Numbered from the stretch's first letter, positions 26,579 to 37,131 are shown. The stretch is DNA of 64,000 nucleotides from Defluviitaleaceae bacterium (GCA_009780415.1 WRAC01000003.1:1-64000); one strand, 5' to 3'. Notes: a model not told the origin generated them from the letters alone. Program-made: numbers and translations.

Positions 26579-28656
26579 ACACTGTAAAGCATTTCTGAAT
26601 AGCAAGGTATAGTCCAGTGCCGTTTGCAGCATATAAGTTCCAGTTGGTCTATCGTTTCGCGCAGCCCCTCCAGCGCCGTTACCACCTTATTCCGGTATGT
26701 TTCGGCGGCTTTCAAGGGGCTTGCTCCGTTAACCGGCACTAATGCATCCGATAATTCTCCGCGCCTGAAAACCAGTGTTTCAGACAGATTGGAGAGATTC
26801 AACAGCAATTCTTTCTCAGGGTTCGCAGTAATCCCGATTTCTTGTTTATGACGCGCAAGCGCTGCCAGTTCGTTTTGATACCCGAACACAGCGGGGAGTA
26901 TCTCTTTATTAACCACATCAAGAATCACAAGCGCCTCAATATGGATTGTTTTGCTGTAACTCTCAAGGAATATTTCCGCTCTGGCACATACCTCGGCCTC
27001 ACAAAAAACACCGTGCTTTTCGAATAACGAAATATTTTTAGGCGAAGTAAATTCCGCAAGTGCGGCGGGAGTGCTGGCAAAGCCGGGCAAGCCGCGGCGT
27101 GACGCTTCAGCCGCCCATTCCCCGGAATAATTATTACCGTTAAAAATGACCCGCTTGTGATTGCGCAGCGTATCGCGGATAAGCGCGGTCAGCCCATCCC
27201 TTAAATTAACGCCGCTTTCCAGGATATCAGCAAAGCCCGACAAGGTTTCCGCCGTGATGGTATTAAGCATATAAATCGGGCAGGCAGTGGAAAACGCTGA
27301 GCCCGGCATCCGAAACTCGAACCGGTTGCCGACGAAGGCAAAGGGCGACGTGCGGTTGCGGTCGGTGGAATCCCTGGGGAATCTGGGCAGCGTAGTCACG
27401 CCAATCTCCATATGCTTCAATTCCTTGCCCACATATGTATCCCCGTTTTCTAAGGCCTCCAGAATCTCTGTCAGCTCATCGCCTAAATAAACGGAAATAA
27501 TAGCGGGCGGCGCTTCATATCCGCCCAAACGGTGGTCATTGCCCGCGCTGGCTACGGATATGCGCAAGAGGTCCGGATAGAGATCGGCGGCCTTTATGAC
27601 AGCGCATAGGAAAAGCAGGAATTGCGCGTTTTTTTCCGGTGTTTCGCCCGGTTCAAACAGATTGGCCCCTGTGTCCGTCGCCAGTGACCAGTTAACATGT
27701 TTTGCGCTGCCATTTACACCGGCAAAAGGCTTCTCGTGCAGCAATACCGCCATATTGTGCCGGCCGGCCGTGTTATTCAAAAGCTCCATAACGATTTGGT
27801 TATGATCCGTAGCAATGTTTGCCGTGGAATAGACCTGCGCCAGTTCATGCTGTCCGGGAGCCGTTTCGTTGTGTTCGGTCTTTGCCGGAACGCCCAATAT
27901 CCACAGCTCCTCGTTGAGTTCACGCATAAAGGTTTTCACCCGAGCCGCGAACGCGCCGAAATAGTGGTCGTCCATTTCCTGGCCTTTGGGCGGGCGCGCG
28001 CCAAACAACGTCCTCCCGCAGATTTTAAGGTCAAGACGTTTTTCGTAAACCTCACGGTCTATAAGGAAATATTCCTGTTCCGGGCCGGCCATACTTAGTA
28101 CGCGCCGGGTTTCAGTGTCCCCCAATGCGCGCAGCACCCTTAAAGCCTGTTTATTCAACGCTTGCATAGAGCGGAGCAGGGGGGTTTTCTTATCAAGGGC
28201 ATGTCCCCCGTAAGAACAAAACGAGGTGGGTATATAAAGCGTATCGTCTTTAATAAACGCGTAAGATGTAGGGTCCCAGGCCGTATAGCCGCGCGCCTCA
28301 AATGTTGTGCGCAAACCGCCGGTTGGGAAGCTTGACGCGTCGGGTTCGCCCCGCACCAGCTCATTGCCGGAAAATTCCAAAAGCGCCGTCCCGTCCGCAG
28401 ACGGAGAAAGGAAGCTGTCATGCTTTTCCGCCGTAATACCGGTCATGGGTTGAAACCAATGGGAAAAATGCGTCGCGCCGTGTTCGGCGGCCCAGTCTTT
28501 CATCGCGGTGGACACGGCGTTTGCCACGTCCAGCTCAAGCCGGTCTCCCGCTACCATCGTCTTTTTCAAGGCATCGTAAATATCCGGGGACAGTCTTTGG
28601 CGCATCACTCGGTCATTAAATACCATACTGCCGTAAATCTCGGTAATATTCTTCAT
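26575..28656 (-). CDS. glnN: Glutamine synthetase type III
   Basis: A 693-residue enzyme of the GSIII class, which is found in Bacteroides, Clostridia and cyanobacteria and differs from GlnA in length and order. [17 protein letters not shown] opens the GSIII N-terminal domain. The catalytic core includes [44 protein letters not shown] and [16 protein letters not shown]. It makes glutamine from glutamate and ammonia. It is the last gene of the T-box operon and overlaps asnA by ATGA. Confidence 0.95.
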   Translation of the reverse strand: MKNITEIYGSMVFNDRVMRQRLSPDIYDALKKTMVAGDRLELDVANAVSTAMKDWAAEHGATHFSHWFQPMTGITAEKHDSFLSPSADGTALLEFSGNELVRGEPDASSFPTGGLRTTFEARGYTAWDPTSYAFIKDDTLYIPTSFCSYGGHALDKKTPLLRSMQALNKQALRVLRALGDTETRRVLSMAGPEQEYFLIDREVYEKRLDLKICGRTLFGARPPKGQEMDDHYFGAFAARVKTFMRELNEELWILGVPAKTEHNETAPGQHELAQVYSTANIATDHNQIVMELLNNTAGRHNMAVLLHEKPFAGVNGSAKHVNWSLATDTGANLFEPGETPEKNAQFLLFLCAVIKAADLYPDLLRISVASAGNDHRLGGYEAPPAIISVYLGDELTEILEALENGDTYVGKELKHMEIGVTTLPRFPRDSTDRNRTSPFAFVGNRFEFRMPGSAFSTACPIYMLNTITAETLSGFADILESGVNLRDGLTALIRDTLRNHKRVIFNGNNYSGEWAAEASRRGLPGFASTPAALAEFTSPKNISLFEKHGVFCEAEVCARAEIFLESYSKTIHIEALVILDVVNKEILPAVFGYQNELAALARHKQEIGITANPEKELLLNLSNLSETLVFRRGELSDALVPVNGASPLKAAETYRNKVVTALEGLRETIDQLELICCKRHWTIPCYSEMLYSV

Positions 28657-29660
28657 AAAAGCGCGATCCCCGCCTGCTCGCAGATTTTATGCGTATCTTC
28701 ATCCCAGATGGAAACCTGTACCTCGCCGATGTGCGCCTTCGCCATCAGCAGCATGCACAGGCGCGACTGTCCTATGCCGCCGCCCATGGTAAGCGGAAGC
28801 TTCCCCGCGAGTAAGGCCTTGTGGAAATCCAATCCGCGGCGGTAATCACAATTTGCCTCACTAAGTTGAAAATCCAGGGCTTTTTCGTCTACACGAATTC
28901 CCATGGACGAAATTTCCAAGGCGCGGCCCAGTAAATCGTGCCAGAAAATTATATCGCCGTTAAGCGACCAATCGTCGTAATCCGGCGCGCGGCTGCCATG
29001 CCGTCCGCCTGACCGTAATTGCCCGCCGATTTTCATAATAAAGACGGTTTTATGTTCCTTAGCGAATACATCCTCCCGCTCTTCCGGGCTAAGACCGGGA
29101 TACAAATCCTCCAATTCCTGCGCCGTAATGAATGTAACCTCTCGTCTAAGCGAAACAGGCAGCTCGGGATAATCCCATCTCAGACGCTCCGACGCGGCGC
29201 AGATGGATTCAACAATCCGCTCGACCGTTTGCCTTAAAAATTCTTCCGTACGCTGTTCGCGTGTAATTACAACCTCCCAGTCCCATTGGTCTACGTAAAT
29301 AGAGTGGGTGTTGTCCAATACCTCCTCGCGCCTGATGGCGTTCATATCGGTGTATATCCCGACCCCCGCAGGAAATCCGTATTTGCATAAAGCCATACGC
29401 TTCCACTTGGCAAGGGAATGGACAATTTGCGCCGTGCCCTTTGTTTCCGGCACGTCAAACTCAACCGGGCGCTCAACGCCGGTTAAGTTGTCGTTTAACC
29501 CCGTCCGCGGCTCCACAATCAACGGCGCGGATACGCGGTGCAGGTTCAGCGCCATCGAGAGATTGTCCTCAAATACGCGTTTAAGCCGCCCTATGGCGCT
29601 TTGTGTCTGGTATGTCGTCAAAACGGATTTATACCCCTTGGGGATAACGGTTTGGCTCAT
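28653..29660 (-). CDS. asnA: Aspartate-ammonia ligase (asparagine synthetase A)
   Basis: A 335-residue enzyme that uses ammonia and ATP to turn aspartate into asparagine. Family motifs are visible from the N-terminus: [47 protein letters not shown]-like and [11 protein letters not shown]. Near the C-terminus [20 protein letters not shown] resembles class II tRNA synthetase motif 3. It lies between the ABC ATPase gene (12 bp) and glnN (4-bp overlap). Together with GSIII it forms an ammonia-assimilating pair. Confidence 0.95.
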   Translation of the reverse strand: MSQTVIPKGYKSVLTTYQTQSAIGRLKRVFEDNLSMALNLHRVSAPLIVEPRTGLNDNLTGVERPVEFDVPETKGTAQIVHSLAKWKRMALCKYGFPAGVGIYTDMNAIRREEVLDNTHSIYVDQWDWEVVITREQRTEEFLRQTVERIVESICAASERLRWDYPELPVSLRREVTFITAQELEDLYPGLSPEEREDVFAKEHKTVFIMKIGGQLRSGGRHGSRAPDYDDWSLNGDIIFWHDLLGRALEISSMGIRVDEKALDFQLSEANCDYRRGLDFHKALLAGKLPLTMGGGIGQSRLCMLLMAKAHIGEVQVSIWDEDTHKICEQAGIALL

Positions 29661-29672
29661 GTAATCTCCTCA

Positions 29673-30428
29673 CTAACCCATAGCGAATCTGTCAACCATT
29701 TCGCCCGGGGTAAGCCTTTGTTTGGCGCCGCCCTCCGCCTCATAAACAATTTTGCCTTCCGACATCATTATCAGCCTGTTGCCAAGGGATATGGCGTCTT
29801 TCATATTATGCGTCACCATCAGCGTGGTGAATCTATTTTTCTTTATAATGGTTTCGGTAATCTCCAGCACCTTGGCGGCGGTTTTAGGGTCCAGCGCGGC
29901 GGTGTGTTCATCCAGAAGGAGCAGTTTCGGCGCTTTCAGCGTAGCCATCACCAACGTCAGAGCTTGACGCTGTCCGCCTGAGAGAAGCCCCACCTTATCG
30001 GACATCCTGTCTTCCAATCCAAGCCCCAGAATAGACAGCAAGTCTCTGTACCGCTCCCTCTCTTTCTTATTGATTCCCCAGCGCAGGCTGCGCCTTTTGC
30101 CCCTTCTTGAGGCAAGCGCAAGATTTTCCTGTATTTCAAGGCTTGCGGCTGATCCCATAAGAGGGTCCTGAAACACCCTTCCTATTAATTTCGCGCGTTT
30201 ATAACTGGGGTGTTTCGTAACGTCAATCCCATTTATCCATATTTTACCGGCATCCACCGGAAATGTCCCGGCAATCGCGTTCAGGGTAGTGGATTTGCCG
30301 GAGCCGTTTCCGCCTACAACCGTTATGAAATCGCCTTCCTCCAGGTTGAGGGTCAAAGCGTCAACCGCCGTGTTCTCGTCCGCGGTACCCGCCCCCCAGA
30401 TCTTTGTCACGTTATCAACCTTCAGCAT
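29673..30428 (-). CDS. ABC ATPase, TrpZ-like
   Basis: A 251-residue ATPase with Walker A VVGGNGSGKSTTLN, signature LLSGGQRQALTLVM, Walker B LLLLDEHTAALDP and switch His MVTHNMKD. The DEHTAALDP form is typical of ATPases paired with PF04392 binding proteins (TrpXYZ class). It lies 3 bp from the permease gene. The matching binding protein is the first gene of the operon, five genes upstream. Confidence 0.85.
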   Translation of the reverse strand: MLKVDNVTKIWGAGTADENTAVDALTLNLEEGDFITVVGGNGSGKSTTLNAIAGTFPVDAGKIWINGIDVTKHPSYKRAKLIGRVFQDPLMGSAASLEIQENLALASRRGKRRSLRWGINKKERERYRDLLSILGLGLEDRMSDKVGLLSGGQRQALTLVMATLKAPKLLLLDEHTAALDPKTAAKVLEITETIIKKNRFTTLMVTHNMKDAISLGNRLIMMSEGKIVYEAEGGAKQRLTPGEMVDRFAMG

Positions 30429-30431
30429 GGA

Positions 30432-31322
30432 TTATTTCCTCCCCTGCCAATCGACAAGCTTACCCTTACTTTTTCCCAGCTTTTTCTTGAGATTCGGCAG
30501 CGAAAGGGCGATTGCCACCGTTATAGCCGTAAACAGCTTTAAATCCGTAGCGGGCATACCCGCTTCAAGCACCATCGCGATGACAAACCTGTAGACCAGG
30601 GAACCGAAAACCATCGCTATCAACGCGCGCTTAAAGGTTCTGCCGGCAAACAGCACTTCACCGATAATCAACGAGGCAAGCCCGATAACAATGGCCCCAA
30701 TGCCCATCTGGATATCGCTGAACCCCAGGTATTGGCAAATCAAGCTTCCGGACAGCGCGATCAGCCCGTTCGATATAACCAGACTCATAACCTTTGCCAT
30801 GTCTGTGTTTACGCCCTGCGCCTTTGCCATTTCGTCGTTATTTCCGGTGGCGCGTACCGCGCAGCCGATCTCCGTTCCGTAAAAGCAATACACCACAGTG
30901 ACGGCCAATGCCGCGCAAACCGCGCCCAGAATCAGCGTGGACATATTCCTGCTCAGTCCCGTTTCGATAAGTCCCGTAAAAACCGTCCTCCGCCTGAGCA
31001 GCGATACATTCGCCGCTCCGAGCATCACGCGTATATTAATGGAATACAACGCGATCATGCACAGTATGCCTGACAAAAGCCCCGGTATTTTAAGCTTTGT
31101 ATGCAAAACCCCCGTAACAAGCCCCGCCGTCATCCCCGCCGGAATCGCCGCCAATGTGGCAAGGAAGGGATTCCCGCCCTGCGCTATAATAACGGCGGAA
31201 ACAGCCGCGCCAAGAACAATGGAGCCTTCGGCGGTCAAGTCCGGCATATTCATTACCCGGTAGGACATATATACCCCAATCGTCATAACCGACCACAGCA
31301 TACCCAGCGCCGCGGCTCCCAA
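30432..31322 (-). CDS. ABC permease, TrpY-like
   Basis: At least 296 residues and several membrane helices. Family features are MLWSVMTIGVYMSYRVMNMP followed by DLTAEGSIVLGAAV, as in LivH/TrpY-like permeases. The start is unclear. TTG at 31322 lacks a ribosome binding site, whereas the frame continues upstream as INITNIL and GGGGTG lies 7 nt before an in-frame ATA. No ATG, GTG or TTG fits the site. A shared A-rich leader repeat lies just upstream at 31350-31388. Confidence 0.85.
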   Translation of the reverse strand: MGAAALGMLWSVMTIGVYMSYRVMNMPDLTAEGSIVLGAAVSAVIIAQGGNPFLATLAAIPAGMTAGLVTGVLHTKLKIPGLLSGILCMIALYSINIRVMLGAANVSLLRRRTVFTGLIETGLSRNMSTLILGAVCAALAVTVVYCFYGTEIGCAVRATGNNDEMAKAQGVNTDMAKVMSLVISNGLIALSGSLICQYLGFSDIQMGIGAIVIGLASLIIGEVLFAGRTFKRALIAMVFGSLVYRFVIAMVLEAGMPATDLKLFTAITVAIALSLPNLKKKLGKSKGKLVDWQGRK

Positions 31323-31349
31323 CAGTATGTTCGTTATGTTAATGCACCC

Positions 31350-31388
31350 CGTTTTTTGATTCTTTTTGGCTATTCAAAAAGAATTCAA
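31350..31388 (-). repeat. Dispersed leader repeat, copy A
   Basis: On the minus strand CAAAAAGAATCAAAAAACG precedes the ribosome binding region, and an upstream TTGAATTCTTTTT can pair with it. The same core recurs before the genes at 37131 and 61523. Confidence 0.6.
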
Positions 31389-31416
31389 ATCAAGATTTTG
31401 CGTTAGCAAAATTACC

Positions 31417-32121
31417 TCAATTTCCGCCCAAATACGCTTTGCGTATCTCATCGCTTTGAAGCAGTTCTTTCCCGGTGCCGGTCAGGACGATGCCGCCCGT
31501 CTCCAGCACATAAGCCCGGTCGGCAACGGACAGAGCCATCTGGGCGTTTTGTTCCACAAGAAGTATCGTTGTACCGTCGTTGTGCAGGTCGGCAATGATT
31601 TCGAAGATCTGTTCAACTAAAATCGGCGCAAGACCCATGGAGGGTTCGTCCAGCATAAGAAGCTTGGGGCGGCTCATCAATGCGCGCCCCATCGCCAGCA
31701 TCTGCTGTTCGCCGCCTGAAAGGGTGCCGGCAATCTGCCTGACGCGTTCCTTTAACCGGGGGAAACGCGCGTATACCTGCTCTATAGCCGCATCGGTCTT
31801 GCCTGAATGAATAAACGCGCCCATCTCCAGATTTTCCTTAACGGTCATCTGCATGAAAACCCTTCGGCCTTCGGGGACATGCGCCAAGCCCATTTCCACG
31901 ATTTTATGCGGCGGCGTTGAATTAATCCGGCGGCCTAAAAAACTTACGGCTCCCGTTTTGGAGCGCAAAAGTCCGGAAATTGTTTTAAGTATAGTGCTTT
32001 TTCCCGCACCGTTCGCCCCGATAAGCGTTACGATCTCACCCTCGTCAACTTCCAGCGAAACGCTTTTTATCGCGTGAATAGCGTCATAAAATACATTTAT
32101 ACCGTTTACCGAAAGCATCAT
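31417..32121 (-). CDS. livF: Branched-chain amino acid ABC ATPase LivF
   Basis: A 234-residue ATPase: Walker A IGANGAGKSTILKTI, signature LSGGEQQMLAMGRAL, Walker B LLMLDEPSMGLAP, switch LLVEQNAQMAL. The DEPSMGLAP and VEQNA forms are diagnostic for LivF. It overlaps livG by 4 bp. It works as a heterodimer with LivG under LivH and LivM. Confidence 0.95.
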   Translation of the reverse strand: MMLSVNGINVFYDAIHAIKSVSLEVDEGEIVTLIGANGAGKSTILKTISGLLRSKTGAVSFLGRRINSTPPHKIVEMGLAHVPEGRRVFMQMTVKENLEMGAFIHSGKTDAAIEQVYARFPRLKERVRQIAGTLSGGEQQMLAMGRALMSRPKLLMLDEPSMGLAPILVEQIFEIIADLHNDGTTILLVEQNAQMALSVADRAYVLETGGIVLTGTGKELLQSDEIRKAYLGGN

Positions 32122-32960
32122 GCCGAACCCTCTTTCTGCTTACCGAGGTAGGCCTCGATAACCTTAGGGTTATTTTGAATCTCAACCGGCGTGCCCTTCG
32201 CTATAATCTCGCCAAAGTTCAATACGCATATGCCTTCGCATATTCCCATTACAAGGCTCATGTCATGTTCGATAATTAAGATAGCTATGTTGAACGTTTC
32301 CCTGATTTTAGCGATATTCTCCATAAGCTCAGCAGTTTCCGAAGGGTTCATCCCGGCGGCGGGTTCGTCCAGCAGCAGTAAACAGGGTTCCGTCGCCAAG
32401 GCGCGGGCTATCTCAAGCCGCCTTTGCGCGCCGTAGGGCAGGCTGCCCGCCCGGTCCTTGGCCATGCCCTGCATGTTGAAGATGGAGAGCAGCTCCATAG
32501 CCGCGTTATCGGCGGCGCGTTCGGATTTCCAATAGCCGGGCAAGCGGAATATACCGCTCCAAATGCCGTATCCGACATGGTTGTGCATACCGATCTTAAC
32601 ATTATCCAAAACGCTCAGCTTTGAAAACAGGCGGATATTCTGGAAGGTACGGGCAATGCCCGATTTTGACACCTGCACCGTTGACATGCCGCAGGTGTCG
32701 TGCTGGTTCAGGAGGATAGTCCCGCGGGTGGGCTGATAGACCTTTGTCAGCAGGTTAAACACAGTGGTTTTACCCGCGCCGTTAGGCCCTATCAGCCCGC
32801 ATATCTCCGTTGGGGCAATGGCGATGTTAAAGTCGTTCAAGGCAACCAGCCCGCCGAAATCTATCCCCAGCCGGATGGCTTCCAGTACGGGGATTTTACC
32901 CATATCCCGCTCCGGAATAATGCTGGCGGAGGGTAAAGGGACCATTTTAGGCTTGTTCAA
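32118..32960 (-). CDS. livG: Branched-chain amino acid ABC ATPase LivG
   Basis: A 280-residue ATPase: Walker A IGPNGAGKTTVFNLLT, signature LPYGAQRRLEIARAL, Walker B LLLLDEPAAGMNP, switch LIIEHDMSLVM. DEPAAGMNP and EHDM are LivG hallmarks. The first 28 residues (MNKPKMVPLPSASIIP onward) precede the usual LivG start, so either an extension exists or translation begins at ATG within ERDMGKIPVLEAIR. The frame overlaps livM by 14 bp. Confidence 0.95.
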   Translation of the reverse strand: MNKPKMVPLPSASIIPERDMGKIPVLEAIRLGIDFGGLVALNDFNIAIAPTEICGLIGPNGAGKTTVFNLLTKVYQPTRGTILLNQHDTCGMSTVQVSKSGIARTFQNIRLFSKLSVLDNVKIGMHNHVGYGIWSGIFRLPGYWKSERAADNAAMELLSIFNMQGMAKDRAGSLPYGAQRRLEIARALATEPCLLLLDEPAAGMNPSETAELMENIAKIRETFNIAILIIEHDMSLVMGICEGICVLNFGEIIAKGTPVEIQNNPKVIEAYLGKQKEGSA

Positions 32961-34020
32961 TCTTTTTCCCTCCCCTTATTTTTGAAAACACAGAGAAAAC
33001 CTTGGTGATAAATCCGCGTATTGTGCTGTTATTGGTCGCAAGCATGATGAGTATAAGGGCGATTGCGTAGACCAGCATCCGGTAATCGTTGAACTGCCGT
33101 AATAATTCGGGCAGGATCGTAAGCGCAGCCGCCGCGATAATTGAGCCCCACATGTTGCCCAGCCCGCCCAGCACCACAAAAACGAGAACCAGTATCGAGG
33201 TATTAAAATCAAACTTCGCGGCCGCCATGGCGGAGTAATTCATAACAAACAACGCGCCCGCCGCGCCTGCCAACGACGCCGACATGGTAAAAGCCATCAA
33301 CTTATACTTGGCCGCGGGGATACCGACGCTTTCGGCGGCAAGCCTGTTATCGCGCAGGGCCATTACGGCGCGTCCGGAACGGCTGTTCACAAAATTTTGG
33401 ATAATGAACAAAGTAACCAGAATCAAAGCAAAGCCCATTGTAAATGTAGATATCCTTGGAATGCCGCGCAGTCCCATAGGGCCGTCAACGATAGTCCGCG
33501 CGCCTTCGCCCAGGTTAAGGTCGGCAATGCTTGTCAAAAAGCCGAAACGCAGCCCTGAGGCATCTCTGCCCACATAAAGGCAAGTGATGACATTCTTTAT
33601 AATCTCACCAAAGGCTAATGTCACAATAGCCAGATAATCACCCTTCAGCCGCAGAACCGGTATTCCGATTAAAAATCCCGTTAAACCTGCAAAAATCGCG
33701 CCGATTATCATTCCAACGGCAAGATTCAAGGAAGGGTTTGGAATCTGAGCTTGCAAAGCGATACAGGCGATTGCCCCGGCAAACGCGCCTACGCTCATAA
33801 AGCCGGCGTGGCCCAGGCTTAATTCCCCCATAACACCCACAGTCAGGTTCAATGACAATGCCATGACAATATAAGCGCAGATAGGCACAAGCTGGCCCCT
33901 GAACGAATAAGACATGTTACCGCTTGATATCAGCAGCTGGACGGTTATAAACCCAACTATAACCAATCCGTATGTTATGATGTTATTTTTTGCGAACGGG
34001 CTTAAACGTTTCATACTCAT
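32947..34020 (-). CDS. livM: Branched-chain amino acid ABC permease LivM
   Basis: About 357 residues with about eight to ten membrane helices. Family segments are LTVGVMGELSLGHAGFMSVG and LRLKGDYLAIVTLAFGEII. The start is set at ATG 34020 (MSMKRL) after AGGTGGG; GTG at 34029 would add three residues. The cytoplasmic loop DNRLAAESVGIPAAKYKLMA is the ATPase-coupling EAA-like region. It lies 9 bp downstream of livH. Confidence 0.93.
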   Translation of the reverse strand: MSMKRLSPFAKNNIITYGLVIVGFITVQLLISSGNMSYSFRGQLVPICAYIVMALSLNLTVGVMGELSLGHAGFMSVGAFAGAIACIALQAQIPNPSLNLAVGMIIGAIFAGLTGFLIGIPVLRLKGDYLAIVTLAFGEIIKNVITCLYVGRDASGLRFGFLTSIADLNLGEGARTIVDGPMGLRGIPRISTFTMGFALILVTLFIIQNFVNSRSGRAVMALRDNRLAAESVGIPAAKYKLMAFTMSASLAGAAGALFVMNYSAMAAAKFDFNTSILVLVFVVLGGLGNMWGSIIAAAALTILPELLRQFNDYRMLVYAIALILIMLATNNSTIRGFITKVFSVFSKIRGGKKIEQA

Positions 34021-34029
34021 ACCGCCCAC

Positions 34030-34911
34030 CTAAACCTTTTCGATGGTTCGCCGCCCAAGCAGCCCGGCGGGTTTTACGAGTAAAATGATGATAAGCACCG
34101 AAAACACAATGGCGTCGGATAATTGAGTAGATATGTAGGCCTTGCCGAGAATCTCAATTATACCCAGCAAGACCCCGCCAAGCAAGGCCCCCGGGATGGA
34201 GCCGATGCCGCCGAATACCGCCGCCGTAAAGGCTTTTATGCCGGGCATAGCCCCGGTTGTCGGCGTCAGCGTCGGGTACATGGAACACAGCAGTACTCCG
34301 GCTACCGCCGCCAAGGCCGCGCCGATTGCGAACGTCACGGATATAACCAAATCCACGTTGATGCCCATTAACTGGGACGCGGCTTTGTCCTCCGAACACG
34401 CGCGCATGGCCTTGCCGATCTTTGTCTTTACCGTAAGCCAGGTCAGCGCCGCCATGATAATCAGGCAGGCCGACATGGTTACAATGGCGATTAGCGACAC
34501 GATAAGCCCGCCGTCAAAAAACTGGAAATTCGCGTTGCCCGCTATGGACGTGAACACCTTGGGGTTCGACGTCCACAGGAGCTGCGCTGTATTTTGCAAG
34601 AAATAGCTGACCCCGATAGCCGTGATCAACACGGCAAGCGACGTGGCCTGGCGCAGCGGTTTATACGCCAGCCGCTCAATCGTAACGCCCAGAACGGTGC
34701 AAACCACAACCGCAAGCAGGAGCCCCGCCATTGGCGGCAGCCCCCAGCTTGCGGCGGCGAAAAAACTGACATATCCGCCGATCATGATTACGTCCCCATG
34801 AGCGAAGTTAAGCATTCTGGCAATACCGTACACCATCGTATAGCCGAGCGCGATTATGGCATAAACACTGCCAAGGCTCATTCCGTTTATAAGATGTGAT
34901 AAAAATATCAT
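34030..34911 (-). CDS. livH: Branched-chain amino acid ABC permease LivH
   Basis: A 293-residue membrane protein with LINGMSLGSVYAIIALGYTM and ARMLNFAHGDVIMIGGYVSF, the standard LivH opening. The coupling loop reads KIGKAMRACSEDKAASQLMG. It forms the channel with LivM. A 36-bp gap follows livK. Confidence 0.95.
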   Translation of the reverse strand: MIFLSHLINGMSLGSVYAIIALGYTMVYGIARMLNFAHGDVIMIGGYVSFFAAASWGLPPMAGLLLAVVVCTVLGVTIERLAYKPLRQATSLAVLITAIGVSYFLQNTAQLLWTSNPKVFTSIAGNANFQFFDGGLIVSLIAIVTMSACLIIMAALTWLTVKTKIGKAMRACSEDKAASQLMGINVDLVISVTFAIGAALAAVAGVLLCSMYPTLTPTTGAMPGIKAFTAAVFGGIGSIPGALLGGVLLGIIEILGKAYISTQLSDAIVFSVLIIILLVKPAGLLGRRTIEKV

Positions 34912-34947
34912 AAACGCGCCAACCTCACATCATCCAAATAGTCGTTA

Positions 34948-36108
34948 TTACCGCACCCCTACATAAACCCCGTCTTTGATCACAACGGCTCTGGCGTTTT
35001 TGGAAACCACGCCTTCGGTCGACCAGGTCATGCCGGCCCCGGTTACGCCGTCAAAAGTAAAATCTCCGGTAAAGATCGCTATTAACGCCTCGCATATATC
35101 GCGCCCGTTCATATCGGTGGTTATAGCGCCGTCAGAGGCAAGGATAGCGTAGTAGATGGCGTATACGACGTCGTATGCGCCGGCGGCGAATTGGTTCGGG
35201 ATCTCGCCGTAAAGCTCCTGGAAGGATGCGACAAAGTTGGCTGTGAGTTCGTCTTGGGCGCCGGCGTCGAAAGGCGTAAGGAGCATAACGCCTTCGGCAA
35301 GGCTGGTGTCAAAGCCTTCAAGGGTCAGGATGCCGTCCATTCCGTCGATTCCGAAGAATATCGGCGCGTAGCCGATGGCGTCGGCTTGGGCAAGTATCAG
35401 GGACGCCGGGGTGTAGTACATAGGCAGGAAGAGGAAGTCGGCGTTGTTGTTGCGCGCTTCGGCGATCTGTACGGAGAAATCGTTTTCGCTGGCGGTGGTG
35501 AAGGTGGTTACGGAAACGAGGTTCAGGTCCAGCTCGGCAGCCCTTACTTCAAAAGCGTCATAAACGCCCTTGGAGTAGACGCAGTCGTTTTTATAGATGA
35601 CGGCGATGTTTGTGCCCAGGCTGTTGTTATAGATATACGAAGCGGCGGCGGTGCCCATACCGGGATCCGTAAAGCACATTTGAAAGACGTTGTCGTTGCC
35701 GTAAGTAACAAATGGGGACGAGGCGGAGGCGGTCATGCCGAAGAAGCGGTCTTCGTAGGCCAGTGCGCTCGTCGCGACTGCCGGGGTGCTGGTAACGCTG
35801 GAAAGGAATATCTGCATACGCCAGTCTTTCAGGATGTTATAGGCGTTGACGGCCTTTTCGGCGTCATGCTCGTCATCCTGGAAATTCAATTCAAATTGTG
35901 TGCCGCCCAAAGCGTTGATTTCTGAGACAGCAAGGGCCGCGCCGTTACGGACGGCATTGCCGAAGATAGCCGCGCCGCCCGTCAAGGGGCCGGTGCCGCC
36001 GATTCTGAAGGCGTCTGCGCCGGAGGCTCCGGCTGAATCGGCGTCGCAAGCCGTAAAAAGGCTAAAAGTTAAGGCAAGCGTTAATAATATAGCAAATGTC
36101 TTTTTCAT
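34948..36108 (-). CDS. livK: Branched-chain amino acid binding lipoprotein LivK
   Basis: A 386-residue periplasmic-binding-type protein anchored as a lipoprotein; the signal peptide ends LFTAC. The mature part begins after a Ser/Ala-rich linker with FRIGGTGPLTGGAAIFGNAV, the type I LivJ/LivK fold, and contains YKNDCVYSKGVYDAF. It delivers branched-chain or related amino acids to LivHM. It lies 30 bp after the TrpX-like gene. Confidence 0.92.
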   Translation of the reverse strand: MKKTFAILLTLALTFSLFTACDADSAGASGADAFRIGGTGPLTGGAAIFGNAVRNGAALAVSEINALGGTQFELNFQDDEHDAEKAVNAYNILKDWRMQIFLSSVTSTPAVATSALAYEDRFFGMTASASSPFVTYGNDNVFQMCFTDPGMGTAAASYIYNNSLGTNIAVIYKNDCVYSKGVYDAFEVRAAELDLNLVSVTTFTTASENDFSVQIAEARNNNADFLFLPMYYTPASLILAQADAIGYAPIFFGIDGMDGILTLEGFDTSLAEGVMLLTPFDAGAQDELTANFVASFQELYGEIPNQFAAGAYDVVYAIYYAILASDGAITTDMNGRDICEALIAIFTGDFTFDGVTGAGMTWSTEGVVSKNARAVVIKDGVYVGVR

Positions 36109-36138
36109 TTGTCATTTCTCCTTATGAATTATGAATTA

Positions 36139-37131
36139 TTATTCTTCGGGGTAAAACACATATCCAAGGTATTTTTCAGGTAATTCAAAACCCAGGACAT
36201 CAAGCATAAAACCGTTTATGACGATTACGTCGCTTGATGTGGCAAACCTTATGGGCATTGTGGCAGGATCCGCGCCGTTGATAATCTCGATTGCCATAAG
36301 GCCCGCGTCATAGCCCAGGTCAAAATAATTGATGCCCATGGACGCGAAGCCGCCCTCCAGAGTCATGTTCGTATCAGCGCAGAACGTTGGCGTCCCGGAT
36401 TCAATGGTTACGCTCTGCACCGTCGCCATTGCGGAGGCCAGCGTGTTGTCCGTCGGGATGTAGATAACGTCGCATCTTGATACTAATGACTGCATGGCTT
36501 GGTAAACATCGTTTGTGTTTGTCACCGTAACCTCGACGTAATCGAATCCCAGCAGCGTGGCTTGTTCGCGGGCAATGCCGATTTGCAGGACGGAGTTCGC
36601 TTCGCTGGAGTTATATATAAAGCCAAGGGTTTGCGCGTCCGGCATCAGTTCCCTAATCAAGCCGATTTGCGCGGCGATGGGGTTCATGTCGCTTGAGCCG
36701 GTTACGTTGCCCCCGGGGGCTTCGTTTGAATCAACAAGACGGGCGTTTTCAAAGCTGGTAATTGCGGTGCCGACGATGGGAATCGTTTCGGTCTTTGACG
36801 CGGCGACCTGCGCGGCGGGCGTCGTAATGGCCAGAATCATATCCACCCTGTTCGATACGAATCTGTCGCAGATGGTGGAGAGATTGGCTATTTCACCCAG
36901 GGCGTTGTGGAAATCCAGCCTGATTTCATACCCGTCACGATAACCGTTATCGGCCAGCGCGGCTACGAAACCGTCGTAAGCGGCGTCCAAAGCCCTATGC
37001 GTTACCAGTTGAACCACACCGATTGTTATTACGCCGTCGTCTTCTCCGGCGGTCTGGCAGCCGGACATCGAAAGAATCATTGCTAACACGAAAACAGCAG
37101 CAAGTTTCATCGCGTTTTTCGTTGCTCTCAT
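36139..37131 (-). CDS. TrpX-like ABC substrate-binding lipoprotein (PF04392)
   Basis: Start placed at 37131 (MRATKNAMKLAAVF), 6-7 nt after GAGGAGG; an open extension to 37167 has no site. The lipoprotein signal ends SMSGC. The mature protein of about 310 residues has ITIGVVQLVTHRALDAAYDG and FVSNRVDMILAITTPAAQ, the ABC_sub_bind pattern of TrpX-type aromatic amino acid binders. It is the first gene after the T-box, while its permease and ATPase are at the other end of the Liv genes. Confidence 0.88.
   Translation of the reverse strand: MRATKNAMKLAAVFVLAMILSMSGCQTAGEDDGVITIGVVQLVTHRALDAAYDGFVAALADNGYRDGYEIRLDFHNALGEIANLSTICDRFVSNRVDMILAITTPAAQVAASKTETIPIVGTAITSFENARLVDSNEAPGGNVTGSSDMNPIAAQIGLIRELMPDAQTLGFIYNSSEANSVLQIGIAREQATLLGFDYVEVTVTNTNDVYQAMQSLVSRCDVIYIPTDNTLASAMATVQSVTIESGTPTFCADTNMTLEGGFASMGINYFDLGYDAGLMAIEIINGADPATMPIRFATSSDVIVINGFMLDVLGFELPEKYLGYVFYPEE

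Noticed and set aside
35191-35925. Open frame of 244 codons opposite livK
   Set aside because: Antisense shadow of a well-supported gene; low-complexity composition.
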